Source: Pedococcus_A sp963730585
GTDB taxonomy: Bacteria > Actinomycetota > Actinomycetes > Actinomycetales > Dermatophilaceae
Assembly: GCA_963730585.1 (NCBI GenBank)
Contig: CAVSSL010000008.1
Location: 1-64,000 of the forward strand
Reading direction: 5' to 3'
DNA: 64,000 bases
Shown here in pieces: positions 10,122 to 18,729 of the stretch (its first letter is position 1; every line of letters starts with the position of its first letter). The notes under the pieces were generated by a model that saw only the letters and a list, made by a program, of their open reading frames with translations, was not told the DNA's origin and did not search any database. The position numbers and the translations under genes are program-made.

Positions 10122-10496
10122 GGCTCAACAGTGCGCCCACCGGCCTGCCGCGGCAATCCTCCCCTGTCACCACTGGGCTGCTGAGGTCGCCGCGGCCGAG
10201 CCCTGCTACGACAGGAGAGGCAGCCCACCTCACCCTTGGACGAGCCTTCCCACCTCGGGTTATGCCGCCTCCCCCCGCGGGAGGACCGATGCCTAGCCCC
10301 AACGGGCTACGAGCCGATCCGCACGGCATGACCCGGCGATGACGCGCGATCCGGCGCACGCGGCATACCCGGTCCTCACCCCTTCCTCGCGACGCCGCTC
10401 CCCCGTCATTAGGACCGACGCTCGTTCACGCGCGGTGCGGGTCAGCGGACGCTGGCAAGTGAGCAGGGGGCAATCGCACACAACGGAGGGTTTCCG
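10122..10496. other. 375-bp intergenic region between divergent secreted-protein genes
   Basis: No gene seen. It should hold promoters for the lipoprotein (leftward) and the Tat-exported protein (rightward, with GGAGGG seven bases before its ATG). It contains one GTATGCCG repeat, reverse orientation with the long GCACGCGGCATAC form (10356-10368), and a one-mismatch copy TTATGCCGCC at 10260. Confidence 0.5.
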
Positions 10497-10997
10497 ATGA
10501 GCGAGCTCACCATCGACAGGCGGCAGGCCGTCCGTGCGGCCGCTGGAGTCGCCGCCGGCAGCGTGCTGGTGGCGGGAGCGGGGGTTGGGTCGGCAACCGC
10601 CAACGACCGACGCGACGATCGCCACAACCACGACAGCGAGTTCTACGGCAGCTGGCTGATCAGCCACCGCAACAACGCCCCCGCCCCGCCAGAGGCGGGG
10701 AAGAGCGTCATCAGCCTCGCGGCCGGCGGGGTCCTCATCGCCAACGACATCGACCCCGTCGGTGGCGTGGCGAGTGGCACCTGGGACTCCCGGGGCCACA
10801 ACCGCATGGTGGCGACCTTCTGGGGCGGCTTCCCCGCCGAGGGCAAGAACCCTGCCGGCACCATCAGGGTGCAGGTCAGCGGACGGCTGCGGGGCGGCAC
10901 CGTCTCCGGCACCTTCGTGCTGACCATCTACCCCAAGGGGCAGAAGACCCAGACCATGACCGGCACCTTCGCCGGCACCAAGATCCCGGCCGACTGA
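10497..10997 (+). CDS. small Tat-exported protein of unknown function
   Basis: 166 residues. The N terminus has a twin-arginine motif (DRRQAVRAAAG) and an Ala/Gly/Val-rich hydrophobic core ending at SATAND, a likely signal-peptidase site near residue 36, so it should be exported folded. The mature part is rich in beta strand: FYGSWLISHR, GTWDSRGHNRMVATFWGG and SGTFVLTIY suggest a compact barrel of the kind that reports on leaky exported lipid or ligand carriers. I do not recognise a named family. The ATG at 10497 has GGAGGG upstream. Confidence 0.75.
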   Translation: MSELTIDRRQAVRAAAGVAAGSVLVAGAGVGSATANDRRDDRHNHDSEFYGSWLISHRNNAPAPPEAGKSVISLAAGGVLIANDIDPVGGVASGTWDSRGHNRMVATFWGGFPAEGKNPAGTIRVQVSGRLRGGTVSGTFVLTIYPKGQKTQTMTGTFAGTKIPAD

Positions 10998-11075
10998 CGG
11001 CCCACCCACCCCTGGGTGCGAGCCCGTCGCGTGTCCGCAACGCGCCCGCACCCGCCACGTCACCAGGAGAGTGTC

Positions 11076-11903
11076 ATGGCATCAACGTTGACCCGCACCG
11101 CGGCAGCCTTGGCCGTCGCATCGCTCCCGCTGATCGCCGGAGCCACCACCGCTCAGGCGACCGACAGAGACCACGACAGAGACAAGGGGCGCGACTACTG
11201 CAGAGACCACAAGCGCGACGACGACAAACGCACCGACGAGCGCAGGCGCGGCGGGTACGACGACCCGAAGGCGCACATGACGATCGCCCGCTACGGCGAC
11301 GACAAGAAGAAGGACTGGCGCGACGACAACTGCCAGACCAACCACAAGCCGCCGGAGCACAAGCCCCCGCGGCACGACCCACCGAAGAAGCACCACCACA
11401 AGCACCGCGACCACCACAAGAAGCAGCACCACGTGAAGTACGACCCTTACAACGAGGTCCGTACCGCCACGGCGAAGTACTTCTCGGTCGCGGCTGCCGA
11501 GCGTGACGGCTACGGCCGCGCGGCCTCCGGTGTGCTCCGCGGCTGCATCACCGAGACCCCCGGCAAGGCCTCGCCGGCCATGGGCTTCCACTGGATCAAC
11601 CCCAAGCTGGAAGACACCACGGTCGAGCTGACCAAGCCCGAGGCCCTGGTCTACGAGCCGAACAAGGACGGCAAGCTGGACCTCGTCGCGGTCGAGTACG
11701 TCGTGCCGAAGGCGGCGTGGGACAAGGCCGGGAACCTCCACCCGCCGAAGCTGTTCGGTCTGGAGTACTCGACGGTCTCGCTGCCGGGCATCGCGCCGTT
11801 CTATGCCCTGCACGCCTGGGTGTGGAAGTTCAACCCCGACGGTATCCACGCGGCCTACAACCCGCGGGTCAGCTGCACGTACGCAGGGCTCCTTCCCAAG
11901 TAG
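11076..11903 (+). CDS. secreted histidine/lysine-rich protein
   Basis: 275 residues. The start ATG 11076 follows CAGGAGAG. A Sec signal peptide (LAVASLPLIAGATTAQA) is followed by about 110 very hydrophilic residues rich in Asp, Arg, Lys and His (DRDHDRDKGRDYC, then KKHHHKHRDHHKKQHH), a plausible metal- or polyanion-binding segment. The C-terminal 130 residues look folded, with EVRTATAKYFSVAAAERDGY, GFHWINPK, LVAVEYVVPK and HAWVWKFNPDG. The C-terminal part resembles secreted proteins of unknown function in actinobacteria. A double hairpin follows the stop. Confidence 0.8.
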   Translation: MASTLTRTAAALAVASLPLIAGATTAQATDRDHDRDKGRDYCRDHKRDDDKRTDERRRGGYDDPKAHMTIARYGDDKKKDWRDDNCQTNHKPPEHKPPRHDPPKKHHHKHRDHHKKQHHVKYDPYNEVRTATAKYFSVAAAERDGYGRAASGVLRGCITETPGKASPAMGFHWINPKLEDTTVELTKPEALVYEPNKDGKLDLVAVEYVVPKAAWDKAGNLHPPKLFGLEYSTVSLPGIAPFYALHAWVWKFNPDGIHAAYNPRVSCTYAGLLPK

Positions 11904-11968
11904 GCCCCCGACAGCGGCAGGCTGGTCGGCCGCGCGGTTGCCCCCGCCGCGCGCGGCCGGCCTGTCGC

Positions 11969-12004
11969 CCCCTGCGCAGGGGACTCGGCACCCCTGCGCA
12001 GGGG
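11969..12004. terminator. double palindromic terminator after the His-rich secreted protein
   Basis: Two exact copies of the self-complementary CCCCTGCGCAGGGG (11969-11982 and 11991-12004) with 8 bases between, followed on the plus strand by CCTTTCTG. It lies between the converging genes at 11903 and 12040. Confidence 0.7.
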
Positions 12005-12039
12005 CCTTTCTGTGCGCAGTGGCCCTTCTCGCAGGCCGC

Positions 12040-13614
12040 TCAGAGCTGGCCGGCGTACATCCCGTGCCGGGCCAGCGGGCCGAGCAGCTCGCGCTCCTCG
12101 TAGGAGAAGTGCGAGAGCAGCGTGTCGGTCATGAGGTCGACCGCCTCGCGCAGACCGGCGTGGTCGCCGGGGTTGCCCACCAGCTCGACGAGCGCCCGGT
12201 CGACCCCCTCGAGCACCTCGTGGATCACGTGGTGCTCCTCCACCAGGCGGTCGACGACCGGCGCCAGCGCCGGCTCGCTGCGCCGCAGGTGCGGGAAGAT
12301 GCCCTCGTCCTCGAGCGTGTGGTGCTGCGTGACGATGCGGCAGTAGGCCTGGCAGTAGCCACCGAGCGTCCAGTCGTTCTGGCGCAACGACATCCGGTTG
12401 ATCTCCGACCGTGCGCTGCCGATGTCGCGGGCCCCTTCGACCACCTGGTCGACGATGTCGCGCACCTTCGCCAGCTCCGCGCGCAGCGCGTCGTGCACGT
12501 CCACCAGGTGCTGGCTCACCTGCCGCCCACGGTCGGTGTATGCCGCGTCCGGCGCCTCGGGCGCGGACGGACGGGCGGACTCGTCCCACGGCATACCGGC
12601 GCTGAGGCGCGTGCCCGGGTCGGGCGTCGGCGCGACGCCGAGGCCGCCGCTGCTCGAGGCGGGGGCGGCCACGGCGTGCGACGAAACCGCCTGTGCCGCA
12701 GCGGTCTGCCGCGGCCCTGACTGCTCCGGGGCGGTGTCGGCCGTGGGTGGCGGATCCACCCCCAGCCGCTCGGCCTCCACCAGCTCGCGGACCTCGGGCG
12801 CGACCTCCTGGCCGAAGCGCTGGACCAGCCGGGGGTCGTCACCGGCGACGATGAACCCCGAGACGCCGTAGGCCAGCGCGAGCTCCGACAGGAGACCCGG
12901 GTCGAGCTCGCGCGGACCGATGTTGAGCAGCCGTCGCACGGCTGCCGGATCGCGTCCGGCGGCGCGGGCCGCCTCGTCGATGACGGCGTTGCCCTGCCCG
13001 ATCGCCTCGACGCCGCCGAGGTAGGTCAGGCTGGGCAGCCAGCCGTCGGCGAGGCGCCCGACCAGCCGCAGCATCCGCGGCTTCAGGGCACCTACCCAGA
13101 TGGGGATGTCGTGCGCCGGTGCCGGTCCCCGCTTGGCACCGACCACGCGGTGGTGCCGCCCCTCCACGCGCACTCCCCCACTGGCCTGCGTGTCCCACAC
13201 CGCACGGATGACCTCGATGGCCTCCGCCAGCGCCTCGACGGCCTCGCCGGGCGAGTGACGGCGCCCACCCATCGCCTCGATGGCGTCCCAGAAGGCGCCC
13301 GCCCCCAGGGCGAGGTCGACCCGCCCGTCACTGAGCAGGTCGAGGCTCGCGGCGGCGCGGGCGAGCACCGCCGGCGGGCGCAGCGGAAGGTTGATGACGT
13401 TGGCGGACAGGCGGATTCGCGAGGTGCGGGCCGCGGCATACGACATCAGGGTCCACGTGTCGAGGAAGGCCGGCTGGTAGGGGTGGTCCTGGAACGTCGC
13501 GAGGTCGAGACCCGCCTGCTCGCTGGCCTGCGCGAGCAGCACCGCCTGCTGCGGCTGCTGCGCGGTCGGCGTGATGAAGCTGCCGAAGAGCAGGTCGTGC
13601 CCGTAGTCGCCCAC
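12040..13614 (-). CDS. LLM-class oxidoreductase fused to a hemerythrin domain
   Basis: 524 residues. Residues 1 to about 290 are a luciferase-like monooxygenase/F420-dependent oxidoreductase barrel (DLLFGSFITP, FQDHPYQPAFLDTWTLMSYA, VDLALGAGAFW, IPIWVGALKPRMLRLVGRLA). A long Ala/Pro/Ser-rich linker follows (about 310-375), then a hemerythrin HHE domain (SQHLVDVHDALR, YCRIVTQHHTLEDEGIFPHL, EEHHVIHEVLEG, HFSYEERELL) with the His/Glu ligands for a di-iron site. The GTG start at 13614 has GAGGTGG upstream. The fusion couples a flavin- or F420-type redox barrel to an oxygen/NO-binding module. The linker carries two GTATGCCG repeats. Confidence 0.85.
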   Translation of the reverse strand: MGDYGHDLLFGSFITPTAQQPQQAVLLAQASEQAGLDLATFQDHPYQPAFLDTWTLMSYAAARTSRIRLSANVINLPLRPPAVLARAAASLDLLSDGRVDLALGAGAFWDAIEAMGGRRHSPGEAVEALAEAIEVIRAVWDTQASGGVRVEGRHHRVVGAKRGPAPAHDIPIWVGALKPRMLRLVGRLADGWLPSLTYLGGVEAIGQGNAVIDEAARAAGRDPAAVRRLLNIGPRELDPGLLSELALAYGVSGFIVAGDDPRLVQRFGQEVAPEVRELVEAERLGVDPPPTADTAPEQSGPRQTAAAQAVSSHAVAAPASSSGGLGVAPTPDPGTRLSAGMPWDESARPSAPEAPDAAYTDRGRQVSQHLVDVHDALRAELAKVRDIVDQVVEGARDIGSARSEINRMSLRQNDWTLGGYCQAYCRIVTQHHTLEDEGIFPHLRRSEPALAPVVDRLVEEHHVIHEVLEGVDRALVELVGNPGDHAGLREAVDLMTDTLLSHFSYEERELLGPLARHGMYAGQL

Positions 13615-13783
13615 GTGTCCACCTCGGTGTCGTCTCGCTGCCGTCGTCCATCCTGCGGGGTCGGGTCCAACGACCTCTCGCCTCCACAGCATTCCCTCCC
13701 TAGCCTGAGCAGGCGCGGTGAGGGACACCGCCGACCGTCTGAACACCCTGCTGCAACACACCACCACGAGAGGCTGGGACCCC

Positions 13784-14542
13784 ATGATCAACTACGAGCT
13801 GGACGGCAAGGTCGCGATCGTCACCGGCGGCGCCTCGGGCATCGGCAAGGCGTGCGCGCACACCCTCGCCCGCTCCGGAGCGGACGTCTCGATCTGGGAC
13901 CTCGACCAGTCGGCCCTCGACACCGCTGCCGAGGAGCTCAAGCAGTACGGCCACCGCGTGCACACCGCGATCGTCGACGTCAGCGACAGCGCGGCCGTCG
14001 ACGCCGCCATGGAGGGTGTGGTCAGCGAGCTCGGGCGAGTCGACATCGCCGTCGCGAACGCCGGCATCGGCGGCGAGCTCTCCGCCAGCGGCGACTACTC
14101 CGACGCGGGCTGGCACAAGGTCATCGGCATCAACCTCGACGGCGTCATGTACACCCAGCGCGCCGCCATCCGGGCGATGAAGCAGTCGGGCGGCGGCTCG
14201 ATCATCAACATGGCCTCGATCCTCGGATCGGTCGGCTTCGCGATGTCGAGCGCCTACGTCGCCGCCAAGCACGGCGTGGTCGGCATGACCAAGGCGGCCG
14301 CGTGGGAGCACGCCGGCGACAACATCCGCGTCAACGCGGTGGGCCCGGCCTTCATCCGCACCCCGCTCGTGGAGAAGAGCCTCGACCAGGCCACCCTCGA
14401 CTTCCTCAAGTCGCAGCACGCCTTCGGTCGCCTCGGCGAACCCGAGGAGGTCGCCGAGCTGGTGGCGTGGCTGGCCAGCGACGGGTCCTCGTTCGCGACC
14501 GGCACCTACTACCCGATCGACGGCGGCTACCTGGCGCGTTAG
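13784..14542 (+). CDS. SDR-family NAD(P)-dependent oxidoreductase
   Basis: 252 residues, a normal SDR length. Rossmann motif TGGASGIG (residues 14-21), NAGIGG, then the catalytic Ser in INMASILGSVG and the YVAAK Tyr-Lys pair, followed by NIRVNAVGPAFIRTP. The C terminus ends YPIDGGYLAR as in FabG-like enzymes. The substrate cannot be deduced. The ATG at 13784 keeps the canonical start a few residues before DGKVAIVTGG. It is divergent from the LLM/hemerythrin gene, with 169 bp between them that must hold both promoters. Confidence 0.9.
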   Translation: MINYELDGKVAIVTGGASGIGKACAHTLARSGADVSIWDLDQSALDTAAEELKQYGHRVHTAIVDVSDSAAVDAAMEGVVSELGRVDIAVANAGIGGELSASGDYSDAGWHKVIGINLDGVMYTQRAAIRAMKQSGGGSIINMASILGSVGFAMSSAYVAAKHGVVGMTKAAAWEHAGDNIRVNAVGPAFIRTPLVEKSLDQATLDFLKSQHAFGRLGEPEEVAELVAWLASDGSSFATGTYYPIDGGYLAR

Positions 14543-15135
14543 CGAACCCGGTAGTGCAGGTGGGTCACCCACTCACTCTGCTCGGCGCCCAGCTGCTCCA
14601 GGTCGAGTGAGCCGGTGGTCCCGTCGAAGAGCCGCTTGCCGCCCCCGAGCAACACGGGCGCGAGCGTGAGGTGGAGCTCTGCGACGTGGCCACCGGCCAG
14701 CGCCTGCCGGATCACGTCGCCGCCACCCATCACCATGACGTCGCGCTCGCCCGCCGCCTCCCGAGCGGCGGCGAGCGCCTCGTCGAAGCTGCTCGTGAAG
14801 TGCATACCCGGCGCGGTCGGCGGGTCCTCCTCGGGTCGATGCGTCGGGATGAAGGTCGGCAGGTCCCACGGGTTGGTGTCGCCCCAGCGGCCAGCAGCTT
14901 CGAAGGTGCGCCGCCCGGCGACCACCGCGCCGAGGCGGGCTCGCCACTCGTCGAGCACCTCGCGGTCGCGCCCGGTGGGTTCGCCGGTCGGCTCCTCGTC
15001 GTAGGTCCACGGGCCGCCGAAGACCCAGTAGTGCAGGCGCTCCCCTCCGACGCCCAGGCCGGCGTCGGGTCCGTCGCCGGGAGCGGCGTAGCAGCCGTCG
15101 AGCGAGGTCGTGATGGCGGCGATGACGGCGCCCAT
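14539..15135 (-). CDS. dihydrofolate reductase-family (RibD C-terminal) protein
   Basis: 198 residues. The N-terminal strand VIAAITTSLDGCYA with DGPD is typical of RibD C-terminal/DHFR-like reductases. VVAGRRTFEAAGRWG and VMGGGDVIRQAL are the conserved middle and cofactor-binding parts, and ELHLTLAPVLLGGGKRLF is the late signature. Such stand-alone proteins probably use NADPH, but their substrates are mostly unknown. The ATG at 15135 has GGAGGAG six bases upstream. Its stop region overlaps the SDR stop by 4 bp tail to tail. Confidence 0.88.
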   Translation of the reverse strand: MGAVIAAITTSLDGCYAAPGDGPDAGLGVGGERLHYWVFGGPWTYDEEPTGEPTGRDREVLDEWRARLGAVVAGRRTFEAAGRWGDTNPWDLPTFIPTHRPEEDPPTAPGMHFTSSFDEALAAAREAAGERDVMVMGGGDVIRQALAGGHVAELHLTLAPVLLGGGKRLFDGTTGSLDLEQLGAEQSEWVTHLHYRVR

Positions 15136-15243
15136 GGCGTCTCCTCCCGGTCGTGTGCTCACTTCCTGTCTCTCCCCCTACCGACCGGCCGTCAACCCTT
15201 CATTCATCGGCGAGGTGTCGGTGCCCTCGGACATCATGGCGAC

Positions 15244-16375
15244 ATGGACCGCAGCCGGGTGCTCCGACGGCGACTGGCCACCCAGCGCCTCAGCTCCGCG
15301 CCGCTGCCCAGCGCCGCCGACGTGGTGCGGCTCCTGACCTGCGTGCAGTCCCAGGAGCGCGACCACGCCTTCTTCTCCCTCGGCCTGAGGTCACGGTCGA
15401 GCACGTATGCCGCGGTGCGGGCCGAGTACGACAGCGGCGCCTTCCTGCGCACCCACATCCTGCGGCCGACGTGGCACTTCGTGGCGCGCGAGGACCTGCG
15501 GTGGGTGCTGGCGGCCACGTCCGGGCGTGTCATCCGCGGTATGGCCGGCCGGCACGCCCAGGTCGGCCTCGACGACCCCCGCCACGTGGGCCGGTCGCTC
15601 GACGCCCTCACCGAGCTGTTGTCAGGCCGGAGCTTCCCCACCCGTGCCGAGATCACCGCCGAGTTCGAGCGCCGCGGCGGCCTGCCCGCCAAGGGCGAGC
15701 AGCTCGGCCACCTGATCCTGCTCGCCGAGCTGCGCGGACTCGTGTGCTCGGGTCCGATGCGCGGGGTGCACCACACCTACGCGCTGGTCGACGAGGTGGT
15801 CCCGCCCGCCCCCGAGGTCGACCGCGAGGAGGCGCTGGCCCGGCTGGCGCAGCGGTTCTTCGCCGGCCACGGGCCCGCCGCCGTCAAGGACCTCACCCGG
15901 TGGGCGTCCCTGACGATCGCCGACGCCTCGACCGCCATCGCCGCGGCCGGCGACACCCTGGAGCAGGTGGAGGTCGAGGGCGTGCCCCACTGGTACGACC
16001 CGTCGGTGCCCGCGCGCACCACGGCCGGGCGCGCGGCATACCTCCTGCCCGTCTACGACGAGGTGGTGCTCACCTACCCGGCCACCGGCTTCCCGGTGGC
16101 CGAGGGCCACCCCAACGGTGCGGGGGTCGACCCGTTCTGGGCGCAGGGTCGTCGTCGACGGCACCGACGTGGGGCTCTGGAAACGCACTGTCGGCAACGG
16201 CACCGTGGCCGTGGAGACCCGGCTGGCACCGGTGACGGACGGCGAGCAGCGTGCCCTCGTGCGTGCCGCCGCGCAGCGGCTGGCGTCGTTCCTCGAGAAG
16301 GAGCTCGTCTACACCGAGGGCGAGGGAACGCCGAAGCTGTGGCGGGAGGGCCGGGGCCTGCGCGCGGCCCGCTGA
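15244..16375 (+). CDS. winged-helix DNA-binding domain protein (HTH_42 type), one frameshift
   Basis: About 377 codons. It opens LRRRLATQRLSS, then VQSQERDHAFFSLGLRSRS and ILRPTWHFVAREDLRWVL, the core of the HTH_42/YcaQ-AlkZ-like family; some members are DNA glycosylases acting on crosslinked or alkylated bases. After GVDPFWAQG (near 16147) the frame must shift one base to continue RVVVDGTDVGLWKRTVGNG and the rest of the family C terminus to 16375. A run of GTCGTCGTCG at that site makes an indel likely. Either a real disruption or a sequencing error is possible. The GTATGCCG repeat occurs at 15405 and 16034. Confidence 0.78.
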
Positions 16376-16441
16376 GGCTCGCCGGTCTGCGGTGTCAGTG
16401 TGCGGTCTCACGCGGTGTGCGGCTCAGGCGGTCGTGCGACC

Positions 16442-17383
16442 TCAGGCGCGGGAGAAGAAGAGCCGGATGGCGGTGCCCGGACCGTGCGGCCGCACCACCG
16501 CGTCGTCTGCGAGGGTGCGGGCGATCCACAACCCCCGGCCGCCGAGCTGGTCGGCAGGCGGCGGCACGTAGCCGGCGCTGGTGGCGTGCATGCCGGGACC
16601 GTCGTCGCTGATCTCCCAGACCATCGACGCGCCCTCGTCCCAGTGGCTGACCCGGGCGGCGCCCGAGGCCTTGATCGCGTTGGCGACGAGCTCGTTGACC
16701 GCGAGCGTGACGTCGTCGCGCAACCCCTCGGTGTTCGGGCCGGACAGCGCCGAAGCCACGAGCGACCGCGCGTCCGCAGCGGCCGAGACCTCCCATCGCT
16801 TCCGATCCGCCGGCGCCGGAACCCAGCTCGGCTCGACCGAGTGGAGGAACTCGTCGGTCGGCACGTAGTGGGGCGAGGCGACCGCCTCGGTGCCGCCCCA
16901 CACCAGGGGGTGGACCCGGAGCGTCTCGTCGAGCAGGGGCTGCGGCACGCTCTGGCGGTCGTGCAGGCACAGGCAGTAGCAGGGCTGGTCGCCGAACAGG
17001 TCGTTGGCCACCGCGTCGTAGCGGCTCCAGACGGCGCCCCACGGATGCGACATCCAGGTCGGTTCGGCCACCATGCGGCACGGCCGTCCGACCTCCACGA
17101 GCGGCCGCAGGCTGTCGCGGTACCACCCCATGGTCTGCGCGGGCCCGACCCAGTGCTCGTCGGCGTCCGCGAACACGGTGAAGTCCTGCACGCCGGTGCC
17201 GAAGTGGTCGAGCAGCACCGACCGCACCCGCGCCCCCGCGACCACGAGCACGGCCTGGTCGAGCGCGAGCGCCTCCTCCACGAATGGCACCACCCGCGCC
17301 CGGAGCTCCGCGTCGGAGCCGTAGAGGAACGCCTCGTGGGCGAACCCGTCGCCGGGCCAGGCGGAAGCCGTGGCCGAGGTCAT
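16442..17383 (-). CDS. MEDS-domain protein with HATPase_c (anti-sigma type regulator)
   Basis: 313 residues. Residues 1 to about 185 form a MEDS-like sensory domain (FAHEAFLYGSDAELRARVVP...QAVLVVAG). Residues 210-313 are a serine-kinase-type GHKL ATPase: NELVANAIKASG (N box), EISDDGPGMHATSAG (G1), GGRGLWIARTLADD (G2) and a C terminus GPGTAIRLFFSRA. Such proteins act as anti-sigma factors or sensors in actinobacteria. The ATG at 17383 has a GGGGGG run upstream. A degenerate copy of its last 60 bases lies just upstream. Confidence 0.85.
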   Translation of the reverse strand: MTSATASAWPGDGFAHEAFLYGSDAELRARVVPFVEEALALDQAVLVVAGARVRSVLLDHFGTGVQDFTVFADADEHWVGPAQTMGWYRDSLRPLVEVGRPCRMVAEPTWMSHPWGAVWSRYDAVANDLFGDQPCYCLCLHDRQSVPQPLLDETLRVHPLVWGGTEAVASPHYVPTDEFLHSVEPSWVPAPADRKRWEVSAAADARSLVASALSGPNTEGLRDDVTLAVNELVANAIKASGAARVSHWDEGASMVWEISDDGPGMHATSAGYVPPPADQLGGRGLWIARTLADDAVVRPHGPGTAIRLFFSRA

Positions 17384-17557
17384 GCGTCCCCCCTGGTGGT
17401 GTGGCGATCCCTGCTGTGTGGTGTAACCCCCGGACGCGTCTGTCCCGTCAGCGCCTTCGAGCATTCTAGGTCGCTCGAGCGCTTGTCCGCGTCGTCCGAA
17501 TTGCGTGATTTGTAGCAGGCGCCCGAGACCGTCGTGCACGTGGCCCCGGGGAGGCAT

Positions 17558-17640
17558 CAGGAACGGGCGAAGAACAGCCGCACCGCGGTGCCGGGACCTT
17601 GCGGCCGCACCAGCAGCTCCGGACGACCGCGTCGACACCG
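17558..17640 (-). pseudogene. remnant duplicate of the HATPase C terminus
   Basis: On the minus strand this reads VRPQGPGTAVRLFFARS then stop, nearly matching the end of the neighbouring MEDS/HATPase protein (VRPHGPGTAIRLFFSRA). Nucleotide identity covers about 60 bases and fades upstream, where no open frame continues. It looks like the tail of a duplicated, mostly deleted paralogue. It lies in the 389-bp gap 17384-17772, which otherwise holds only promoter sequence. Confidence 0.7.
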
Positions 17641-17738
17641 TTGTGGCCGCGCCGTCTCCTCGCCGTCGTCGCCGCCGCCGTCCCCGTCCGGGCGCCGACC
17701 TGAAATGTCCGGACCTTTTCTGCTACCGTGGCACTGTC

Positions 17739-17757
17739 ACACCCCCTGGGGTATCCC
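17739..17757. promoter_or_regulatory. CsoR-family-like operator before the TauE-type gene
   Basis: ACACCCCCTGGGGTAT is an imperfect form of the ATACCCC...GGGGTAT palindrome bound by CsoR/CstR/RcnR proteins, ending 16 bp before the ATG of the exporter. CstR-type control of sulfite exporters with rhodaneses is known; here it is inference from one site. Confidence 0.35.
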
Positions 17758-17772
17758 AACCGAGAGTGAGCC

Positions 17773-18729
17773 ATGACCGCCGTCGTCATCGTCCTCGCCG
17801 TCCTCGTCGGCGTCTCCCTGGGCCTGCTGGGTGGTGGCGGCTCGATCCTGACCGTCCCCCTGCTGGCCTACGTCGCCGGCCTGGAGACCCGTGAGGCCAT
17901 CGCGACCTCGCTCGTCGTCGTGGGCGTCACGAGCCTCGTCGCGGCCGTCTCCCACGCCCGCTCCGGACGCGTGCAGTGGCGCACCGGCCTCACCTTCGGT
18001 GCGGCCGGGATGGTGAGCGCGTATGCCGGCGGGAGGCTCGGCGAGCACGTCCCGGACGGCGTGCTGATGGTGGCGTTCGCCCTCGTCATGCTGGCCGCTG
18101 GCGTCGCGATGCTCCGCGGCCGTGCGGCGGCCGCCGAGACGACCCACCAGATGGCACTCGGCCGGGCGCTCGGCTACGGAGCTGCGGTCGGCACCCTGAC
18201 CGGGTTCCTCGGCGCCGGTGGAGGGTTCCTCATCGTGCCGGCCCTCACGCTCTTCGGCGGCCTGTCGATGCCTGTGGCCGTGGGCACCTCCCTCCTCGTC
18301 ATCGGGATGAACTCGGGCGCCGGACTGGTCGGCCACCTGTCCTCGACGCCCCTCGACTGGGGGCTGGCCGCCATGGTGACCGTCGCAGCGGTGGCGGGCA
18401 GCCTCGTCGGTGGCCGCCTCACCAGCCGGGTGCGGCCGGAGGTGCTGCGTCGGGCCTTCGGCTGGTTCGTGCTCGCCATGGCCGCGTTCATCCTCGTGCA
18501 GGAGATCCCGGAGAACGTCTGGCAGCCGCTGTCGCCGCTGGCGAAGGCCGCGGTCAGCGCCACCGCCGCGCTTGTCGTGCTCGGGCTGGGCCTGTTGGGC
18601 CAGCGCCTCGGCCGACGGGTCGACGCGGCCGCTGAGACAGAGCGGCTGGCGGCCTCGTCAGACGAGACCACTTCACCCGAGGAGACCACCTCGTCCGACG
18701 AGACCACCTCGAACGTTCCCCGCCCGTGA
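17773..18729 (+). CDS. TauE/SafE-family membrane exporter
   Basis: 318 residues with eight to nine hydrophobic segments. Both internal repeats of the family are visible: GLLGGGGSILTVPLL near residue 18 and GFLGAGGGFLIVPAL near residue 145. The family exports or imports organosulfur and sulfite anions. The C-terminal tail after residue 290 is hydrophilic, with three copies of an (S/P)(D/E)ETTS unit. Its stop overlaps the ATG of the following GntR regulator (TGATG). Being next to the selenium genes, transport of an oxyanion is thinkable but unproven. Confidence 0.85.
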   Translation: MTAVVIVLAVLVGVSLGLLGGGGSILTVPLLAYVAGLETREAIATSLVVVGVTSLVAAVSHARSGRVQWRTGLTFGAAGMVSAYAGGRLGEHVPDGVLMVAFALVMLAAGVAMLRGRAAAAETTHQMALGRALGYGAAVGTLTGFLGAGGGFLIVPALTLFGGLSMPVAVGTSLLVIGMNSGAGLVGHLSSTPLDWGLAAMVTVAAVAGSLVGGRLTSRVRPEVLRRAFGWFVLAMAAFILVQEIPENVWQPLSPLAKAAVSATAALVVLGLGLLGQRLGRRVDAAAETERLAASSDETTSPEETTSSDETTSNVPRP

